Shown: one piece after another, positions 1-11,701 of the stretch | Numbering within the stretch: position 1 is the first letter of the stretch | How the letters are laid out: every line of letters begins with the position of its first letter | Origin: Trematomus loennbergii | Lineage: Eukaryota; Chordata; Actinopteri; Perciformes; Nototheniidae | Reading direction: 5' to 3' | DNA length: 64,000 nt | Assembly: GCA_012861695.1 (NCBI GenBank) | Contig: JAAOOA010000056.1 | Span: 10,019,207-10,083,206 of the forward strand | Notes under the pieces: generated by a model | Told to the model about the DNA's origin: nothing | Database searches by the model: none | The model's input: only the letters and a program-made list of their open reading frames with translations | Program-made: the position numbers and the translations under genes

Positions 1-117
1 AATGATGACTTAAGCAGTAACACGTGAGTCGGATCCACATCCACCAGTCGATCCAGTGTGGGACCCAAGCCAGCCGAAGATGGCCAGTTTAAAAGTGCCC
101 TGCTGCAGCGGACCATT
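1..117. other. Left-edge segment, no confident feature
   Basis: This short segment precedes the minisatellite. A frame from about position 28 is open across it and on into the first repeat copy, and a consensus-like splice donor (GTGAGT) lies at 24-29. Neither signal gives a reading-frame phase that joins cleanly to the terminal exon at 2195, so I do not call an exon here. Confidence 0.3.
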
Positions 118-355
118 GCTTCAGTCAAAGTCACCCAGGAACTCCTCATTAACTAACCATTAACGAATGATTCATTAATACAGTACCCCCCAGTCTGTTT
201 ACTAGTAACTAACCATCAGTTCTTCAATCAAAGTAACTCATTAACTAACCATTAACGAATCATTCATTAATACAGTACCCCCCAGTCTGTTTACCAGTAA
301 CTAACCATCAGTTCTTCAATCGCAATCACTCAGGAACTCCTCATTAACTAACCAT
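118..355. repeat. Tandem minisatellite, about 92-103-bp unit
   Basis: About two and a half tandem copies are visible. The block CATTAACTAACC recurs at 147, 239 and 342, giving spacings of 92 and 103 bp. Each full copy also has a CAGTACCCCCCAGTCTGTTT block and a TAACTAACCATCAGTTCTTC block. The middle copy lacks about 10 bp of the CAGGAACTCC segment, which explains the uneven period. Within the unit, TTAACTAACCATTAAC is itself a short internal repetition. The family is unknown to me. Confidence 0.85.
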
Positions 356-2194
356 TAACTATCTAGTCGTTCCTTATTCACTACTCAGTAACTAAGCACA
401 TTTTGTGTACCTTATTGTAAAGTGTTACCGTTTTCATGAATGCTAGTGTTTGACTTTGTTAGATTAAGTTACATACACTGTAACATATATGTTTAATAAC
501 TCTTCCTAAAGGAATTGTCTTTTTTTTGGCAGCACAGTGGCACAAAAGTAGCCTTTTTTAGTTACAGTAAAAAAAAAGGCACAAATGTACCAAATTACAA
601 ACATTTTGTGTTTTTCATTTGTATGTGTCTAAAGCTGTAAAATTGACTCGTATCTCATTTTATTCGTACATCAAATTGGAAGCACAGCTTTTAAATGTAC
701 TATACTGTTATAAGTTGAGGTTCCATAATATTGGAGATCTACACAGTACCACCCTGTGTGTTTGTTTGTGTGAGCATGAACAGATATGATTCAGTTTCTG
801 TAAAATGCTAGCATGTGAACCGGCCAGTTCATGCATGTTTTTTTTTCATGTGCACTTTATATAATTATTTGTATACGCAACCATGAAAGTATGTGTCATG
901 TGCATGTATGCAGTACGCACATCTGTGTGTTTTTTATCATCTCGATGGAAGTGATGGTGTCTCTGGTGATGGGTAAATCCTCGCCATCTGTCTGTAATTG
1001 ACTCATTTCTTTTATACTGGAACCCTAAATGGTTTAATCACACATCGTATGGAAAACAATCCATCTTTGGATCTGACATCCATTCCACTTCAAAACCCCA
1101 AATTGCTCCCATAAAGGGCCCTGTATGACACACACACACAAACACACAGCTGTTTGATCTTATCTGACTGCTGTCTCTCTCAGGTTGCAGTTTTCCCTTT
1201 CAATCCGCATTCTGCACCTCTCTGCACTCAATCACCAGGGTTCACAGCTTGGTGTGTGTGAACACCTAAATGTGTTTGAATGCCTACGATGAACGTGCAT
1301 GTGTCTGCACTGTTTCTTGACTATAGCGCACCTAATTGCTGTAAGACATTTCCTGTTAAACTAGTGCAGAAAAACATCTCAGAAACCTCACATTTCCTTA
1401 TTTATAGGGTGTGACAAAATGTGTTTGGTGGCTATAAATTACTCATTTGACCATTTTAATACTAAATGTGTGTAATCCTACACCTGTATGGTTAATTGGT
1501 TATTCCGACTGTTAGCAGTTGTTTGTACTTTTGTCCCTCTGTCCTTATTCATTTGGGGTCACGGTTGCGTTGTCAGTTTCGTTACCCACGAGTTTTCCCG
1601 CAGAGTGGTCATGGAAATTGTTTCCAGGTTGCTTGGCAGCATCAGCAAGCAAAAGAGAGGTGTTGCTGACAAATTACAGGCCCAGCATCGGAGTCGTCAC
1701 GTCCAACTCAACTCACCTCATTATTCCTCTTCCCAGCATCTCCTTCTCCCTCCGCTGACCAGCGGCTACCTTACAGCCAAGACAAACTGTCTCTCTGAAG
1801 GGATTCATAACAGTTCATATACAGTACATGGTTCATATTCACCAGCACAGTCTTGTTCCCATATACAAACAGTGGAAATGTATGGAAACCATGTGATGCC
1901 AATATGATACTGAGCTCGTGTAAGTTGCTTCATTAAAGTTACGTTTTTTAACTTGACCCCTAAATAACCTTTGTAATAGTATAATGTAAAAACCTTTTTT
2001 TTTATATAACGTTTTTTTTTCATCACAGTATTTAACAAGCTGTCAATCTCAATAGAATATATATATTTGTAGATGAGAATAAATACATGTATTCCACACT
2101 TAATATTATGTGGCTCTGTGAGAAGTTCTCTGTTTCCTTTCTAATAACGAGGGCAGTTTGGTTCAATAACCTGCATTTGTCTGTCTCTTTACAG
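356..2194. other. Probable intron, no feature seen
   Basis: This is AT-rich DNA directly upstream of the terminal exon at 2195, so it is most simply the last intron of that gene. It holds only short CA runs (about 1128-1147) and poly-T/A tracts. A 139-codon open frame at 1488-1907 has no splice-phase match to the 2195 exon and no recognisable domain. Confidence 0.5.
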
Positions 2195-2335
2195 GAACTT
2201 GACAGCCTGGCTTATCTCGCAGACCCACACTTCAGCCCTTACCAGGGACACAACGCCTTCAGAGAGAAGTATTTTAGCGGAGTAAACAAGAGGTCTGGCA
2301 AGGAGGACAACAAAGCTGCTGTCAATGGAGAGTGA
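2195..2335 (+). CDS. Terminal coding exon of an unidentified gene (46 residues plus stop)
   Basis: A good acceptor (pyrimidine-rich tract CTGTCTCTTTACAG ending at 2194) opens onto a phase-0 frame that ends in TGA at 2333-2335. The encoded tail starts ELDSLAYLADPHFSPYQG, continues through a mixed aromatic and basic stretch, and ends in a highly charged, Lys/Asp/Asn-rich segment finishing VNGE. The tail is hydrophilic, with no membrane segment and no motif I can name, so it is probably a cytosolic C-terminus. A consensus poly(A) signal lies 179 bp past the stop with no competing splice signal, which supports a last exon. The upstream exons were not found; they lie in or left of the window. I do not recognise the protein. 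Splice site, balanced composition and the poly(A) signal together make this the best exon in the window. Confidence 0.75.
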   Translation, partial: ELDSLAYLADPHFSPYQGHNAFREKYFSGVNKRSGKEDNKAAVNGE

Positions 2336-2540
2336 ATTAAGCTATTTCCTCAACATGAAGTGTGAGTGTCTTTTTATAGATTAGAGAAAACAAGTCAACA
2401 CCAGTGGACTCAAAGATGGGAACAAACTCCTCGCTTATTTCTTATAATTTTTAAAAACCTTTTTCACGATTTTAATTATGGTAATGTTTTATGCCTGTAC
2501 TTATTGCTTTCCAAATAAATTGTTAAAATACTAGTGTCAT
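2336..2540 (+). other. 3' untranslated region of the 2195 gene
   Basis: This is non-coding AT-rich sequence between the stop codon at 2333 and the poly(A) site inferred about 20 bp after AATAAA at 2514. A T/GT-rich stretch (TAGTGTCATTTGACTG) follows, as expected of a downstream cleavage element. Confidence 0.6.
2514..2519 (+). terminator. Poly(A) signal AATAAA
   Basis: A canonical hexamer lies 179 bp after the stop codon of the terminal exon, with a GT-rich stretch 15-30 bp downstream. It marks the likely end of the left-hand gene. Confidence 0.65.
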
Positions 2541-2785
2541 TTGACTGCCTGAATGCAGCCCTTGTTCATTTGTAAATATGGGGTACACATTTAAGGTTAA
2601 GAAGTGCACTTCCATAAAGTGCCTTTACGTTTCTAATATAAAGGTTAAACTACAAAAACAATGAATCCTAAACTTCCCATAATGCAACTAAAGGGGGCTA
2701 TCATTACTCCCTCTGTGCCTGCAACACGTGGCTGACATAGTTTTCTCTGTCTTGAGTCGTTCTCCCCATTTTTTTATTATGGAAA

Positions 2786-3778
2786 TTGAAAGTGGACCTA
2801 TCATGCTATATTTGAATAATATATTGTAGGGCCATACCTATATAAAACATGTCTGTGAAGTTTTTTTTTCAAAATACCAAACAGATCATGCATTTTAGCC
2901 ATGCCTCATTTCGCTCTATTTGCTGTTTCCAGCCCTGTTTTTGCAAGGGCTGATTCTGTGACGTAGCCCGTTAATGCAAATGAGCTGCAGCTGACCACGC
3001 CCCCCTGCAGGAGAGGGGAGCGTGCTCTGATCAGCTGCTGGGCTCTCAGAAGAGGGGGAGGAAAAGAGAAGCTCCGTCCTCCATGTATTATTCTTATATT
3101 ATTATATAGAGTCGTTATTCATTTGTTTTAAAGCTCAATAAATAACAAAGAATACCTTTGACTGGCACTTTTCAAATTTTGTCCGGAAGATTGAAACTTT
3201 AACGGACATGTTGACCGGCGAAAAAAAATCTAACTGAAACTCTGCCGCACGGTCCCCTCATTCCTTGGAAGAGGCGGAGAGTTGGGTGTTTGTCATCTGC
3301 TGGTGGACTAACCAGAGAGAATTACAGCACCAGGAGCAAACGCTTGCCTCGGGGAGGGAGAAAAAGAGCCAGAGCGTCCACAGCGGAGAATAAACAAAAG
3401 GGCAACCATGGCAACCATGCGCGGGAAGTCTTCTTCGCTGCGTTTGTGGCAGGACTACAGCGCCACTTACAGGCCTGGCATATGTACTACATCGTCTCCA
3501 GCGCTTTCGAGCGGCAATGGCCGTGGCCGTGACCCAACCTCTCATTCCCCTGATAGGTGGAGAGTTGCCCATATAGGCGGAGCACCCCTTTTCTGACGTC
3601 AGAAAAATTAACGTCTGTATCAGCTCCGTTGCAGCCCCGTTTTTAGAGATTTGGGTATGGAGGAAAAGAGAGAGGGTTGTGTTTTCTGACACTTGGTGAG
3701 TTCCCTGACACACCGGGGACACATATTCATGTATAAAAGACGTACAAAAGTGTATTTAGCATGATAGGTCCCCTTTAA
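2786..3778. mobile_element. TTAA-type MITE, family 'GGACCTATCATGCTA', copy 1
   Basis: The ends are inverted copies. The left end reads TTGAAAGTGGACCTATCATG and the right end is the complement of TTAAAGGGGACCTATCATG. TTAA (mutated to TTGA on the left) bounds the element, which suggests piggyBac-like or other TTAA-targeting mobilisation; this is inference. The 993-bp interior has no transposase, so it is non-autonomous. Its first 170 bp match 23660-23850 and, inverted, 51152-50970, so this is an interspersed family. A 154-codon minus-strand open frame (3258-3722) lies inside it and is rejected as a gene. Confidence 0.8.
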
Positions 3779-5467
3779 GGAAACATTTTGAATAAAATGT
3801 ATTCAACATTTATTTTGCGGGGCCATACAAGGGTTCTATCTAATTTTATACTCAAAGAGACTGAGACCAATATTCTTTTCTTTCACCCTAAAAAATGTAA
3901 TACGAATAATGATTTCTTTAAATTACTGAAAACTAAACCAAAGGTTGCTAACCCCGTAGCAGTGCTTTAATACCCTAAAACAGAATGTAAAGCGGCATTT
4001 AGAGCCACAGTCTTGCTTTATTCAGACAAAGGCAGCATGTGTAGGCGAGTGAGGCCTCCCTGCTCAGGCAGGACCCCAAACTACAGGGCGTCCCCCCTCA
4101 CCACACACCACTACAGTTAGTCAGCAGCTTTTGTTGTTTTCCGACCACAGTTTACATGCAGCCCGGCTCATTATTCATCTCATGAGAGCGACGCAGCCGG
4201 CCTTTATGTACATTACCCCTTTGCTTTGTTTATCAGTTGGGCCCCTGCCTTTCCACCACACTTCCCCGTTCACCCTGTTTCACCGACAGTGAGTTCCAGG
4301 CACCATCACATGATACCCCGCTCACCATCGTTTGCGGTGCGCGTTGTTTACAGTTCCCACAGTGCCCTTTTGTTGTCTAACATCATCAAGCAAGACATTT
4401 AGAAACGTGGCCCCTCTTTACTCACCACTGCTCTCCTCTCACCCTTTAGCATTTTCATAGCATGTAAATGAGTAACGCGACAGAAGACCCTCTCTGTGTT
4501 GAGGATAGTCGTTTGAACACAGTCTCTCTATTACTGTTTAAGGAGTGTTGCGTGTGTGCATTCACTCTGCAACAATATGGTGATAACCCATGTTTTTAAA
4601 GCTCTCGATGTCAAGCGAAGTAGACTATAATTAGAGAGGGGTGTTCCTCTCTACAAGATGTAATGCCGTCCAGACGTCGCGAAAATTGTGTGTGTGTTCT
4701 GGTCTAATTGTCTTGGTTTTATGTTTGCAGTTTCCCAGTGTAATTCGGTAGAAATAAAATAATAGCCTCTTTCTTTAATACTCACTGTAATATCGTTAAC
4801 ATATTTTAACATTTACTAAGTAATGTTTTTAGCAACAGAGGCTCAATTTATTAAGCTTCCTTACTTTACACCGAATCCTTAATAATTGTCCACCTTACCT
4901 CCACCAGTTCTCCCGCCCTCCTCTTCCTCGCCTCACCCGCCTCACCTCTGCCCTCTCCTCCTCTCTCCTGCCACCTACAGACCTCTCTTGCTCAAAGGGG
5001 AACTCCCTGTAGGAGGAGAGGGCCGCTGTTTTGGAACAATGGTTCCTGATTAAACTCCCTTCAGAATGCTGAATCAGCTGCTTCACTACGAGAATCTCAA
5101 CACATACACACAGCCGATTTATTTATTTCTCCCTGTTGTGATTTTTTTATTGCACACATGCACATGCATGAGAACAAAAAACAAATACAAAACCGCACCA
5201 CACCTGGTATCAATAGAAAATGAAATAGTACAACATGTTGGTAATTAGATTATTTGCTTTGAGACCGTAAATGAGATGAGAAGATCGAAGATAGAAGTCT
5301 GTATGCTTGATATGAAACAAGGCAACAGCCAATTAGCGTACATAACTTAGCGTAACAAAGACCAACGGGGCAACAGGGACGTACAAAAACTATCATTTTT
5401 AGACTTCATCCGCAATTTGCCATAACATGCACATTGAGTGAGTGTAGGAGGATTTTGTGACCTTCGC
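3779..5467. other. Intergenic, no gene seen
   Basis: No exon, transposon end or RNA gene is recognised. There is a pyrimidine-rich stretch at about 4893-4985 (CT and CCT runs). The moderately GC-rich block at about 4020-4460 is neither coding nor an obvious repeat. Confidence 0.5.
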
Positions 5468-5585
5468 AAAGAGCCAGGCTGTTTGCAGTCTTTAATGCTA
5501 AGCTAACTAGCTGTAGCTTCATAAAAGCTGTATCCATCTTCTCAACTAACTCTCATGCAGAGAGTTGAAAAGAGGTTGTTCAACA
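5468..5585. repeat. Fragment of a teleost interspersed repeat (TTAAAGGAATAGTT family)
   Basis: The segment contains GCTAAGCTAACT, GCTGTAGCTTCAT and CATCTTCTCAACTAACTCT in the same order as the better copy at 36262-36545. From general knowledge this is a widespread fish repeat whose ends read like TTAAAGGAATAGTT. Only the distal part is kept and no TIR is visible. Confidence 0.55.
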
Positions 5586-5836
5586 GTTTATACCTTTAAC
5601 AACTAGCAGAAGTTGACATCACATGCACAAAACACGAAAGACTTGCAGTCAGAGGAAGAGGTGTATCTAGCATTTATCAAGATGTGATTCTTGACCTGAA
5701 ACACATGTGTGGCACCTGATGGAGTCTGTCACAGGGAGATTGTATCTTTTGTTAAGACTGTGTGTGTTTTTAGGAGGCGGTGGTGTGTGAAGTCCAGAGA
5801 GAGAGACTCATAGTGCACAGATGGTATTCAGGTGTT

Positions 5837-5840
<4 letters not shown>

Positions 5841-5907
<67 letters not shown>

Positions 5908-5908
5908 T
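5841..5908. repeat. (CA)n microsatellite
   Basis: About 68 bp of CA dinucleotides with one phase slip (ACCACA) near 5883. Confidence 0.97.
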
Positions 5909-7321
5909 ATGAGGCACAGGTGCAGTGCACCTGTCCTAAGCAGAGAGGGGAGTTTGGACACCTGCAACTCCCCCACCCCTTCTCGCCTTGCCGCCCCCGC
6001 CCTCAGGTCACACTGCTGCCCTCATCCACCCCGGGAAACCCTCTGCAGCCCCTCAGTTGTTGATCGAGGTAAGGTGAGAGCTGTTATCTCAATGTCTGGG
6101 AGGAGCAGCTCAGCAGACCTAGAGCCATTATAGTGCCACAAATCACTGCAGGAGTCCCATCTCACACAGCTGTGTGAAACTCAAACCATGCTCAGGGGTA
6201 AGTAGAAGAGCAGGATGAGGAATGGAGAGGGAGCAGTCAGAGAAGAGAGGAGATTATAGGGTTTGCTCTTGTTTTACAATCATGGATACAACTTTGGTGC
6301 ATCTTTTCCCCAGCAGTATTAAATTCAGTGCCACTAGATGACAGACTTGAGTAGAGAAAGCGCTCAAAGTATCCCCCCTAAGTGATTCCCCCAGAGATCC
6401 TGTGTGCGCTGCACTCGGGCCTTCAGACTGTTTGCCATACAATCAATGCTGTACAGCTTGTAAACAAACAGTTAGGCTTTTGAAGTGATAGAGCTGCGGT
6501 TGAGAAAGTGCAGAGCAGCTCCGGATGCACAACATCCTCTTTGGAGATACTTGCCTGGAAGTGGTGAAGGTTGTTGACCCAGGAAGTAAATGGGGTGACT
6601 GAACGGCTTGTCACACAACTTCCTCATCCTTCTTTCACCTATCCACGGCCCATACACTATGACCATATTTGACTGCTGTCTCATCATGCAAGGTTTTATC
6701 ACTGAGTAAAAAAGCCTGAAGAAACTAAGCTAGTGCCTCTCATGCTTAGAATAAATAGATCCCCAGAGGTCCCACTTTGTGGTTTGTGCAGCTTCTTGTT
6801 TTCCTGTTATGTTTCTAGCTCATGAACCCAGAGTCCTCTGGAGCACTTCACACATGCATTGTTGATTCTGTAAAATTACATGCTTGTGTGTGTGTGCACG
6901 CATTTATAGGGTCATCACACTTAATACGAGCGGAAAGAAGGGGGAAAAAAGTGTTTGTGGCAGAGAGCAGCAGGGAGCGAAAGACAAACAGTCAATGGTT
7001 GTATTTGGATGTGTGTGTTATTTTAGTGTTTATAGTGTTTGTGTGTGTGAGTTCTTGCGGTTGGCAGTGCTGTTCTTCATTAATGAAAAATACTGCTGGA
7101 TGGCTCCCTTACGCCCTTTTTTAATGACACTTAAATGCCAAGTGGGCACACACTCTCTCACACACACACATACACACAACATAGACACACATCCAACATG
7201 GCAAACATGGTGGTAGTGACACATTTCCTTTTCTACTCATAAATGATCATAAAGACCTAATGTCGCTAACTCGGCTTATTATAAGACACCAGTGAGGATG
7301 TAGCTGTTATGAGACCATTTT
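5909..7321. other. Intergenic, no gene seen
   Basis: Mixed-composition DNA with a short CA run at about 7158-7180. Several 60-110-codon open frames on both strands lack splice context or domains. Confidence 0.5.
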
Positions 7322-7450
7322 TCATCCATTCATCCATTTTCCCTAGCTTCCTGTTCGGGGATTCTGGGAGCCTAATGCAGCATACGTTGGGCTGAAGGCA
7401 TGGAAACAACCTGGACAGGTCTGTCCTCCAGCAAATACAGACACACCCCC
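7322..7450. repeat. Fish interspersed repeat with (ATCC)n end
   Basis: It starts with degenerate CATCCATTCATCCATTTTCC, then CCTGTTCGGGG, GAGCCTAATGCAGCATACG, TGGGCTGAAGGC and CCTGGACAGGTC. This block order matches a common teleost retroelement 3' end in reverse orientation (general knowledge, from memory). The copy is diverged and truncated. Confidence 0.6.
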
Positions 7451-8365
7451 TCACGCTGACATCCACACTAATGAGCAAATTTGAGTCTTCAGTCTCACCA
7501 GACTTTATGTATTTGCAAAGTGGGAGGAAATGGGAGCTGCCAAAGGAAATATCTGAACACAGGAAGAACACCACAGAAAGGAAATATCAATATCCTCTGT
7601 GCTTTACATGATATATCTAGTTTGCAGCCGTTTAAAATGACTCTTTCATGCACTCATGGCAAGTAGAACTTCCCTTCTGCATTATAAAACCACAATATGC
7701 AAGAGTACCAGCAGATGCCCGTTCCTCCATTTCTTTTTTTATTCCTGTAGTCCCCTCTTTATCTTTCCCACCTCGAGCCCACTTTGCACGGTCCCTGCAT
7801 CCCTCATATCTTCCTGAGAAATGATATCTTTCAGGATGAGCTGCTCTGCCTCTCAGCAGTGAAGAGTGCTGGTGTGTGCTGGGTTTGAGTTTCAGCGATT
7901 CACCCCAGTGCCTCTGGAGAGGGTCTGATTGAGGTGTAGGGGTACTGTGAGTCTGTTGTGTGTCTGAGGTTGCGTAGATATGTGCTTTGCCGATCACACC
8001 GAGCGCTCACAAGGCTGTTTAGCTGAATGGAATGTGATATCCATGGGGGCGTGCGTTAGTCAGGGCCAGGATACACGCATCATGCTCAAATGTTTCCCCC
8101 TCTGGGACCCGCGGGGACTTTACACCCCTATCATCGCTGCTGGCTGAGTTTGTGAGGTGCCTCCTGGATACACAATCACACCTGTCTCTCCAGAGCCCAG
8201 ATCACCTGCAGGCTGTGTTTCTGTGTCAGTGTTTTTCTATCTGTGTCTATACTGTGTTGTTTCTGTCCAACCGCACTTTCTCTGTCACTTATCCTTTAAA
8301 CCTGATTTACATTGAACTGTCCTGTGATATTGAAAATCTTGCACAAGAGTTTATGTCATCTAATT
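7451..8365. other. Intergenic, no gene seen
   Basis: No exon or transposon end is recognised. The minus-strand 121-codon frame at 7632-7997 has no domain and no splice context. Confidence 0.5.
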
Positions 8366-8520
8366 TGACACTGAAGGAACATTTCAACATTTTGGAAAAT
8401 GTGCTTAAGCGGTGTCAAGTGGAGATTTAGATGAGAAGATCAACGCTCACATGCTTAGCTTAGATTATTTTAGTTAAGTTTAGCATAAAAACTAGAAACA
8501 GCAAAAAGAGATCGCCAGGT
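8366..8520. repeat. Fragment of the TTAAAGGAATAGTT repeat, 5' part
   Basis: It contains GAAGGAACATTTCAACATTTTGG at its left end (degenerate family terminus), then GAGATTTAGATGAGAAGATCAACG and TTAGCTTAG, as in the copy at 36262-36545. It is diverged and no right end is recognised. Confidence 0.55.
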
Positions 8521-10016
8521 CCACATATCAGCTTCATAAACATACTATGTACTTATATAGTCTTCATATATTCTTATTCTTGGGGACGGTGAAAAACAGC
8601 ATTTCCATCGCCCTGTTTGTATCAGACACACACAGAAATGGACAATAACGTTTTTTTAACTTTTTTACTTTGACAAAGACTTCCTGGAGTTAGAACAAGA
8701 CTTATTTTTGTGATGACAGATTAAACAAACAAGAAAGAGTGTGTTATTTACTTAAGAGCTGGTGGTTAAAGAAATAAAACTATTAGAGAGAAAGCACATT
8801 TCTGACAACAGAGACGATTTACATCAAGGAATGCATGCTCATATAGTTCAACTACACAATATATAATAACAACATTGAACATTGAACAATTTGGGTTGTA
8901 TCTATATATAAAAACTTGTCTTCAGTATTAGGAAAACTCTATCATACTGTACATTTTTTTTACATTCAGCCTTTCTGCTCTGATAAACCGGTGCATATAA
9001 AAGCGCTTGGATGAAGAACTTTTCTAAGTTCATTTTCCTCTCTGCTGTGCTGTTCGGCCAGAAACGACCTAGCCAGTACCTGACAGTGTGGAACTCAAAC
9101 CAAATAAACCTTGTAGATTTGAGTTAGTGCTTGTTCTTGTTGTTACAGCTTTTTGGCTTGGCACAGGCCAGGACCAACACTGACTTTCATCCATGTAGCA
9201 GTCAGAGCTGCCTGGAGCTGTAACAACCTTGTTTATATTGCATCGCAGCAAGGAATACTACATTATAATGCTGTTAAAATGTCTCTTAAGTTGTCTTCGC
9301 AAACAGATGTATAATGGGAAACTAATCGTCTTTAAAGTTTAAATAAAAATCCAACTGTAGTATTTAGTAACATGTGTTTAGGGCAGGAGGGCAAGGATTC
9401 TGGAGGCATTTTAAATATTTGTTATAATTAACTGTTACGGGCAGATTAACACAAAAACACAGCATTCTCAAGCGAACCACAAGAAATGCTGTTTTTTAGT
9501 ACTTCTTCTTTTCGTACTGTTTTTAAACAATGTTGCTATGCTACCTTTTCCTGCCGTAACACCATAAACAATTTGCAGACCGCAGAAGACCCTGCTGGTG
9601 GCTCAGGGCATGTTTCTTGGGCTGCCCGGTTGCTGGGAAATCCAGTGCACATAAAATGCATGTGTTTGTTTTAGCTTTTATTTAGATTCTGGTTCTACAC
9701 ACTTTGTGGATGAGGGTGGATAAGACAGGGAATAACTGCAAACCTTACTCCACTACCTGAAAAGCGAAAAGCGAGCTTAAGTAAATGTACAAAAGGCGGC
9801 ATGTTACAATGTGTAGCGTGTAACATGAGGCTGGTGGGAAATTGGTTTCATCTGTTTACTTCTTCTGTGTGGATATTGCATGTTGAAAAGTTCGTTGCTG
9901 TTGTTATTTTAAATGTCATTCTCGCACAGCTTTTGTTGAACATTTTGAGGTTTTAAGAATCTAACTAAATAATATGTGTGTTTGTGTAGGTTTCTGCGTG
10001 TGCATGCAGAAGCATG

Positions 10017-10020
<4 letters not shown>
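8521..10020. other. Intergenic, no gene seen
   Basis: AT-rich DNA without a recognised exon, RNA gene or transposon boundary. Confidence 0.5.

Positions 10021-10093
<73 letters not shown>
10021..10093. repeat. (TG)n microsatellite
   Basis: An uninterrupted run of about 36 TG units. Confidence 0.98.
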
Positions 10094-10095
<2 letters not shown>

Positions 10096-10297
10096 GAGGA
10101 CTATCTGTACAATTTGTAACATGGGGGCTTTCCAGGACATCTCTCTCTTTGCTTGCTAATTTTCCTTCCAGCTGCCCCCATTGAAATCTGCACTCTTCTT
10201 GTTATCCTCCCCTCTGATGCATTTTACCTCCCACCTGCCAGACTCATGCAGTGATTCAGCATTTGCCATAAAACAGCAACCAGCCCCGGTAGTCTAA

Positions 10298-11082
10298 TGG
10301 CGCATTTCCACTACACGGTCGGCCTCGGCCACGCTCGGTACGGCTCGGTACGGCTTGGCCACGTTGGGCCTTAACAGGGCCGACTCACTTCATGCTGCGC
10401 TTCCATTACAGTTTAGGAACTGGGGTAGTTACTAGTGTAGGCGGAGCCGTGACGTCTTCTTCAGTGAGAACTCCAGAAACACAACACAGCAGTTAGCTGT
10501 TAGCACTCAGAGCTCACAGCTCCTTATATATGTTCAGAAACTCGACACAAGTTAAACAAGTACACACCACAGACTGCCTGTGTCATGGTGAATACAGTCG
10601 CTGCTTTATTTATGTCTGTATAGGCCGTTGTTGTGAGTGTGGACGGTCGTAGTATATACTGCGTTAGCTTAGCCAATCTCCACCTAGAAAAACACGCATT
10701 TTAAAAGGTTTTTCGCCTGCCGTCTGTCTGCAGACTTGACAAAGCATTAATTCATGGTTTTTACTAACCGGTATCAGTATGTTGTTACTTCGGCATCATT
10801 TTGAAACGTGTATTACAATTAAATCACGGTCAAATATGTCCATCTTGTTGTAGTTGTAGCCCCCTTGCAGCGCTCCTCTCTCTAGTTTAGCATACTCAGC
10901 CCGACTCAGCCCTGTTTGTTGGCCCGATAGAACCACAATTTTATCGGGCCAGAAAAGAGGTGAAAAAGTGGCCCCGCGCCGTGCCGCGCCGGAACTAGGC
11001 CTAGTGGAAGCACAACCAAAAAAGGGGACGGCACGACACGGCACGCTTAAAGCGAGCTACGCGCTGCAGTGGAAATGCGCCA
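10298..11082. mobile_element. PIF/Harbinger-like MITE A, flanked by TAA
   Basis: TIRs are TGGCGCATTTCCACT on the left and its exact complement on the right, flanked by TAA at 10295-10297 and 11083-11085. A 3-bp TAA duplication is the usual signature of PIF/Harbinger elements. The 785-bp interior is CG-rich near both ends (repeated CTCGGTACGG on the left, GCCGTGCCGCGCC on the right) and has no transposase. It directly abuts MITE B and shares its left TAA. Confidence 0.85.
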
Positions 11083-11085
11083 TAA

Positions 11086-11698
11086 GGCCCTGTCCACACG
11101 GACACGAAACGGGTGGTATCTGCTATAGTTATTTATCGTATGGACGGTTCGTCATCACGAGGAACCGCGGAAATGGAGCCCTCAAACGATAACGCATCCC
11201 AAAGTGAGAAGGTTTGGTAACGTAACGCTTGCGGCACAGTGTGTACACCCTAAACGATCATAGCCCCGCAGCTATATGCAATACATTTTTGCATACATTC
11301 ACACTAAATATTTATTCAGTATGATAGCTGTCTAACAGAAGTTAAATCCATGTCTCACTTATTCTGACAATGTATTAACCCCAAATAAAACATCCTAATA
11401 AAAAGAGTTGTTAAATAATAGTGAAGTGACGTTGTAATAACAATAACTCATCTCTATCAGTTCTTTTTCTGCTTTGCCAAAAGCCACTGTGTCAAGTGTC
11501 CTATTAGAGTTGCCGTATGTAGTTGTCCAATATGGCGGACCATCTCGCACATGCGCAGTACAGATCGGGCAGGTGTACCGATCGGGTAGTGACAGAGCGG
11601 TCTCGTGTGGACGGACACGTTTCTTTTGCCGATTCCGTGTGGACGGAAGACTTTTGATATCGACCTCGGTTCGTTTTCGTCTTCGTGTGGCTGGGGCC
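11086..11698. mobile_element. TAA-flanked MITE B (GGCCC..CCACACG ends)
   Basis: The left end is GGCCCTGTCCACACG and the right end is the complement of GGCCCCAGCCACACG, so the TIR is imperfect (12 of 15). TAA lies at 11083-11085 and 11699-11701. The interior repeats themes such as GTGTGGACGGA and has no transposase. Similar GGCCCTGTCCACACGG repeats are common in fish (general knowledge). MITE A apparently inserted into this element's left TAA, or both used the same TAA. Confidence 0.75.
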
Positions 11699-11701
11699 TA
11701 A

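Noticed and set aside
24..29. GTGAGT as donor of an upstream exon
   Set aside because: Its phase does not join the phase-0 terminal exon at 2195 in any stop-free frame.
3258..3722. 154-codon minus-strand open frame
   Set aside because: It lies wholly inside the TTAA-type MITE, has no transposase or other domain, and overlaps two other frames.
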